Shown here: positions 6,671-9,527 of the stretch, one piece after another | Layout: each line of letters begins with the position of its first letter | Numbering within the stretch: the first letter of the stretch is position 1 | Assembly: GCA_902519635.1 (NCBI GenBank) | Contig: CABYKW010000017.1 | Location: 1-9,527 of the forward strand | Length of the DNA stretch: 9,527 nucleotides | Origin: an uncultured Pelagibacteraceae bacterium | Lineage (GTDB): Bacteria > Pseudomonadota > Alphaproteobacteria > Pelagibacterales > Pelagibacteraceae | Direction of reading: 5' to 3' | Notes under the pieces: model-generated | The model's input: only the letters and a program-made list of their open reading frames with translations | Told to the model about the DNA's origin: nothing | Databases searched by the model: none | Translations under genes and position numbers: made by a program

Positions 6671-6702
6671 AAAAAATTAGAGCGGACTTAAAAGCCCGCT
6701 CT
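6671..6702 (-). terminator. Terminator-like hairpin between dctP and dctQ (likely attenuator)
   Basis: The arms AGAGCGG (6679-6685) and CCGCTCT (6696-6702) pair perfectly. On the minus strand three further inner pairs, one a G-U, extend the stem to about ten around a four-base loop. The minus-strand transcript then runs AA and six U. The plus-strand side lacks an adjacent U run, so the signal points along the transporter operon. Its place inside the operon suggests partial termination that leaves more dctP than dctQM message. Confidence 0.8.
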
Positions 6703-6729
6703 AAAATATTTTTTAAAGTTATTTACTTA

Positions 6730-7824
6730 TTACTTTAATGTCGCTGCGTGAGCCATTCCTAGCTTAGCATTAGACATTTGAGCACCACTCCAGAATGGAA
6801 CAGCAACATCAGCAAATTCTTTCATTGATTTATAAACTTTTGCAAAAAATTTATTTTCTGCTGCGTTTTTATTCAATGTTTTCTTAGCTGCCGCCATATA
6901 TTCTTTAAAGTAGTCTGTAGGAGTGTCCTCTAAAATTACTCCATGCTTAGTAGTTAATTCTCTTAAAGCTTTTCCATTTTCATAGATTCTATAGCTTAAA
7001 GATTTAATTAATGAAGCGTTTGCAGCTACTTCAAGAGATTTTTTCTCATGAGCAGTCATTTTTTTGTAAGTTTTTCCAGTAATATAAAAGTCAGCATTTA
7101 CTACTACTTGGTGTAAACCTTGTAGGTAATAGTGTTTTAAAACTTTTTGGAAACCAAAAGTTAAATCTGGTTTTGGACAACACCATTCTGCTGCATCGAT
7201 AGTACCTGCTTGTAAAGCTGGTAGAATATCTCCACCACCCATAGCTACAGATGCTATACCGATATCTTTATAAGTTTGACCAGGAATTCCTGGAGGCGTT
7301 CTGAACTTGTATTTTCTAAAGTCAGCCATATCTTTAATTGGTTTTGGAAACCAACCTAAAGCTTCTGGGCCTACTGGTTGAAGCATAAATCCTTTTATGT
7401 CTCTTCCCATTTCTTTCCAAAGTTGGTCGTATAATTCTTTACCACCACCATATTGGAACCAAGATAAGAAAGCTAAGTTATCTATACCTACTCCACCGCC
7501 AGCTACTGGTGATCCAAATAACATAGCTGCTGGATGATCGCCTGACCAATAGTGAGTCCAAGCAAATCCACAGTCGATTAATCCTTTGTCAACTGCATCT
7601 AATGTTTCTTTAACCCCAACAACAGCTCCAGCTGGTAAAATTTCAAATTTTAACGAACCATCTGTAAGTGCTGTTACAGTGTCAGTAAAGTCCTTTAACA
7701 TTTTCACTTCATCAGCTTTAGTGTTAAGAACGGTCTGACATTTTAATGTTTTAGCGTTTGCAGTACTCATTGAAAAACCAACAAATACAGCCAAACTTAA
7801 AACTACAGTTAATAATTTTCTCAT
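6730..7824 (-). CDS. dctP: TRAP transporter periplasmic substrate-binding protein DctP
   Basis: This 364-residue DctP-family protein (PF03480) captures the solute in the periplasm and delivers it to DctQM. A Sec signal peptide of 24 residues ends with A-N-A. The G-A-V-V-G-V-K-E-T-L-D-A-V segment (67-79) is the family's usual early motif. The K-F-R-T-P-P-G region supplies R175, at the place where many DctP proteins hold the conserved arginine that binds a ligand carboxylate or other anion. The later G-T-I-D-A-A-E-W (207-214) is the typical E-W segment of TakP/mannitol-type members. Unusually, E-W is followed by two adjacent cysteines, C215 and C216. Length is normal. The start is supported by a GGGGG ribosome site, and the gene is first in its operon behind a good promoter. 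Confidence 0.95.
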   Translation of the reverse strand: MRKLLTVVLSLAVFVGFSMSTANAKTLKCQTVLNTKADEVKMLKDFTDTVTALTDGSLKFEILPAGAVVGVKETLDAVDKGLIDCGFAWTHYWSGDHPAAMLFGSPVAGGGVGIDNLAFLSWFQYGGGKELYDQLWKEMGRDIKGFMLQPVGPEALGWFPKPIKDMADFRKYKFRTPPGIPGQTYKDIGIASVAMGGGDILPALQAGTIDAAEWCCPKPDLTFGFQKVLKHYYLQGLHQVVVNADFYITGKTYKKMTAHEKKSLEVAANASLIKSLSYRIYENGKALRELTTKHGVILEDTPTDYFKEYMAAAKKTLNKNAAENKFFAKVYKSMKEFADVAVPFWSGAQMSNAKLGMAHAATLK

Positions 7825-7856
7825 TATTCCCCCGTTTGATTATTGTTAATTGCGGA

Positions 7857-7885
7857 ATTAAACCTCTTTAAAAATTTAGAGTCAA
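7857..7885 (-). promoter_or_regulatory. Sigma70-type promoter of the TRAP/dehydrogenase operon
   Basis: On the minus strand TTGACT (7885-7880) and TTTAAT (7862-7857) are separated by exactly 17 bases; each matches consensus at five of six positions. Transcription should begin near 7850, giving a leader of about 26 bases that includes the GGGGG ribosome site just before the dctP ATG at 7824. Confidence 0.6.
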
Positions 7886-7919
7886 ATAATAGTATTAAAA
7901 CCCTAGGTTGAATTTCACG

Positions 7920-7930
7920 CATTGGCAATG
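7920..7930. promoter_or_regulatory. Candidate operator: CATTG-G-CAATG inverted repeat over a -35 box
   Basis: Two perfect five-base arms flank one base, and the site contains the putative -35 hexamer TTGGCA of the GMC gene. A protein bound here would block that promoter while lying about 35 bases upstream of the dctP promoter. Arms of five can occur by chance in a gap of this size. Confidence 0.3.
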
Positions 7931-7956
7931 AAGAATTTTCCTCCTATAAGTATAAT
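7922..7956 (+). promoter_or_regulatory. Promoter of the GMC oxidoreductase gene, predicting a nearly leaderless mRNA
   Basis: TTGGCA (7922-7927) is 17 bases from TATAAG (7945-7950), each a five-of-six match. A perfect TATAAT follows immediately at 7951-7956 without a good -35 box. Starts of about 7957 or 7963 are predicted, leaving a leader of six or zero bases before the ATG at 7963. No ribosome binding site is seen upstream. Confidence 0.5.
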
Positions 7957-7962
7957 TTATCT

Positions 7963-9527
7963 ATGGAAGAATTTGATTACATAATAATTGGAGCAGGGTC
8001 AGCAGGATGTGTCCTTGCCAATCGATTAACTGCTAACCAAAAGAATAAAGTTCTTTTATTAGAAGCTGGAGGTAAAGATACTTACCCATGGATACATATT
8101 CCAGTAGGTTATTATAAAACGATGCATAACCCAAAAGTAGATTGGTGTTTCCATACAGAAAAAGATGAAACAATGAATAATAGATCCATTCGCTATCCTA
8201 GGGGTAAAACTTTAGGAGGTAGTTCTTCTATTAACGGTCTTCTTTGGATTAGAGGTCAAAGTAATGATTATGATAACTGGAGACAACAAGGAAATACAGG
8301 TTGGGGTTGGGAAGATGTTCTCCCATACTTTTTAAAATCAGAAAATAATGAATTAGGAAAAAATGAATTTCATAATGATGAAGGACCAATAGCTGTTACT
8401 AATAAAAAGATAAATTTAAAAATGTTAGAAGAGTTTCAAAATGCAGCTGAAGAATTCGGTATTCCTAGAACAAATGATTTTAATAGAGGTGATAACTTTG
8501 GAGTAGGCTACTTTCAATTCACCACAACTCGTGAAAAATTATTAAAATTACGATGTAGTGCTGCCAAAGGATACCTGAATCCAATAAAAAAAAGATCTAA
8601 TTTAAAGATAATAGTTAATGCCCATGTTCAAAAGATAAACTTTGAAGGAAAAAAAGCTACAAGCGTAAGTTTTTATAACAATGAAAAAGTAAAAACTATA
8701 AAAGCGAATAAAGAAATATTACTTTCTGCAGGATCTATTGGGTCGCCTCACATTCTTCAAGTATCTGGTTTAGGAGATTCACAAAAATTAAAAAAACATG
8801 GAATATCAATTATTCAAGAACTAAGAGGTGTAGGAAAGAACTTACAAGATCATTTAATGTTTAGACCAGTGTACAAAGTAAAAAATTTAAAGTCTTTAAA
8901 TGGTAAAATTAATAGTTTATTCGGAAATCTACTAATAGGTTTAGAATATATATTTAATCAAAGTGGCCCGATGACAATGGGTGCTAGTCAAGTTTGTGGT
9001 TTTCTTAAAAGTGACCCGTCTCGAGCTACTCCTAATTTACAATTTCATGTTCAACCAATTAGTACAGATATTTTAGGTGCCACTAAAATGCATGACTTTG
9101 ATGGTATCACTCCTACAATTGCAAATATTAGACCCACTAGCAGAGGTGAAATAAATATTACCAGTAATGATAGTAGAGATAATCCTAAGATTAAAATGAA
9201 TTATTTATCTACTCAGGATGACCGAGATGTTGCTGCAAAAAGTTTAAAAATTGTAAGAAAGATAATGCTAGAAACACAGGCATTAAAAAAATATGAACCA
9301 GAAGAATACAGACCAGGAATACACATTACTGACAATGAAGAATTAGTTCAGGCAGGTAGCGAACATACGCAGACAATCTTTCATCCTGTTGGAACATGTA
9401 AGATGGGAAGTGGAGACGACTCAGTTGTAGATGAAAAACTAAAAGTTAGAGGAATAGAAAATTTAAGAGTCATAGATGCATCAATCATGCCTAATATCAC
9501 TTCAGGCAATACAAATGCACCTACTAT
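7963..9527 (+). CDS. GMC-family FAD-dependent oxidoreductase (choline/alcohol dehydrogenase-like), 3' partial
   Basis: 521 full codons are readable before the window ends; members usually run 530-560, so only a short tail is missing. The start MEEFDYIIIGAGSAG is the standard family beginning, with the FAD-binding G-x-G-x-x-G at 10-15. GMC signature 1 is at 80-92 (R-G-K-T-L-G-G-S-S-S-I-N-G) and signature 2 at 257-271 (G-S-I-G-S-P-H-I-L-Q-V-S-G-L-G). The catalytic histidine is H474 in F-H-P-V-G-T-C-K-M-G, and N518 in S-G-N-T-N-A-P-T follows 44 residues later, the same interval as His466/Asn510 of choline oxidase. It should oxidise an alcohol to an aldehyde using FAD, but the substrate is unclear; choline is a default name for this family, not evidence. 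It is divergent from the TRAP operon and shares its 138-base control region. Confidence 0.95.
   Translation, partial: MEEFDYIIIGAGSAGCVLANRLTANQKNKVLLLEAGGKDTYPWIHIPVGYYKTMHNPKVDWCFHTEKDETMNNRSIRYPRGKTLGGSSSINGLLWIRGQSNDYDNWRQQGNTGWGWEDVLPYFLKSENNELGKNEFHNDEGPIAVTNKKINLKMLEEFQNAAEEFGIPRTNDFNRGDNFGVGYFQFTTTREKLLKLRCSAAKGYLNPIKKRSNLKIIVNAHVQKINFEGKKATSVSFYNNEKVKTIKANKEILLSAGSIGSPHILQVSGLGDSQKLKKHGISIIQELRGVGKNLQDHLMFRPVYKVKNLKSLNGKINSLFGNLLIGLEYIFNQSGPMTMGASQVCGFLKSDPSRATPNLQFHVQPISTDILGATKMHDFDGITPTIANIRPTSRGEINITSNDSRDNPKIKMNYLSTQDDRDVAAKSLKIVRKIMLETQALKKYEPEEYRPGIHITDNEELVQAGSEHTQTIFHPVGTCKMGSGDDSVVDEKLKVRGIENLRVIDASIMPNITSGNTNAPT

Noticed and set aside
1..9527. CRISPR array, defence system, prophage or transposon
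   Set aside because: No regularly spaced repeats, transposase, integrase, nuclease or toxin-antitoxin genes were seen; all non-coding gaps are under 140 bases.

Overview
The window is AT-rich with very short spacers, overlapping genes, lysine- and isoleucine-rich proteins and a TRAP-type uptake system. This fits a genome-streamlined marine alphaproteobacterium of the SAR11/Pelagibacterales kind. That assignment is an inference from composition and gene style; no rRNA or other marker gene is present.

Layout. (1) Positions 1-279 (+) hold the 3' end of a lysine-rich gene, possibly a methyltransferase tail. It meets the next gene tail to tail with no spacer. (2) Positions 280-2323 (-) hold a tight six-gene cluster, in transcription order: a small secreted protein, a DUF1330 protein, a small ferredoxin-fold-like protein, a four-helix membrane protein, an ABM-like protein and a GYD-domain protein. 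Four of the six look like separate small dimeric alpha/beta-barrel proteins. (3) Positions 2427-7824 (-) hold an uptake and oxidation operon: TRAP substrate-binding protein (dctP), small membrane subunit (dctQ), large membrane subunit (dctM), a histidinol-dehydrogenase-family enzyme resembling sulfopropanediol 3-dehydrogenase (HpsN), and a zinc-dependent medium-chain alcohol dehydrogenase. The last four genes overlap by 1 to 11 bases. A terminator-like hairpin separates dctP from dctQ. (4) Positions 7963-9527 (+) hold a divergent GMC-family flavin oxidoreductase, cut by the window end. The 138-base divergent gap carries a recognisable sigma70-type promoter for each direction.

How it may work. 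The periplasmic protein captures an organic solute and DctQM imports it using the sodium gradient. The HisD-like enzyme could take a primary alcohol to a carboxylate by two NAD-dependent steps, the alcohol dehydrogenase could act on a secondary alcohol, and the GMC enzyme could oxidise another alcohol with FAD. The enzyme set suggests a polyol, hydroxylated sulfonate or amino alcohol, but the substrate cannot be read from the sequence. No C-S lyase, sulfite-handling gene or transcription regulator lies in the window.

No tRNA, rRNA, CRISPR array, insertion sequence or phage gene was seen. The least explained part is the 280-2323 cluster of small barrel proteins.
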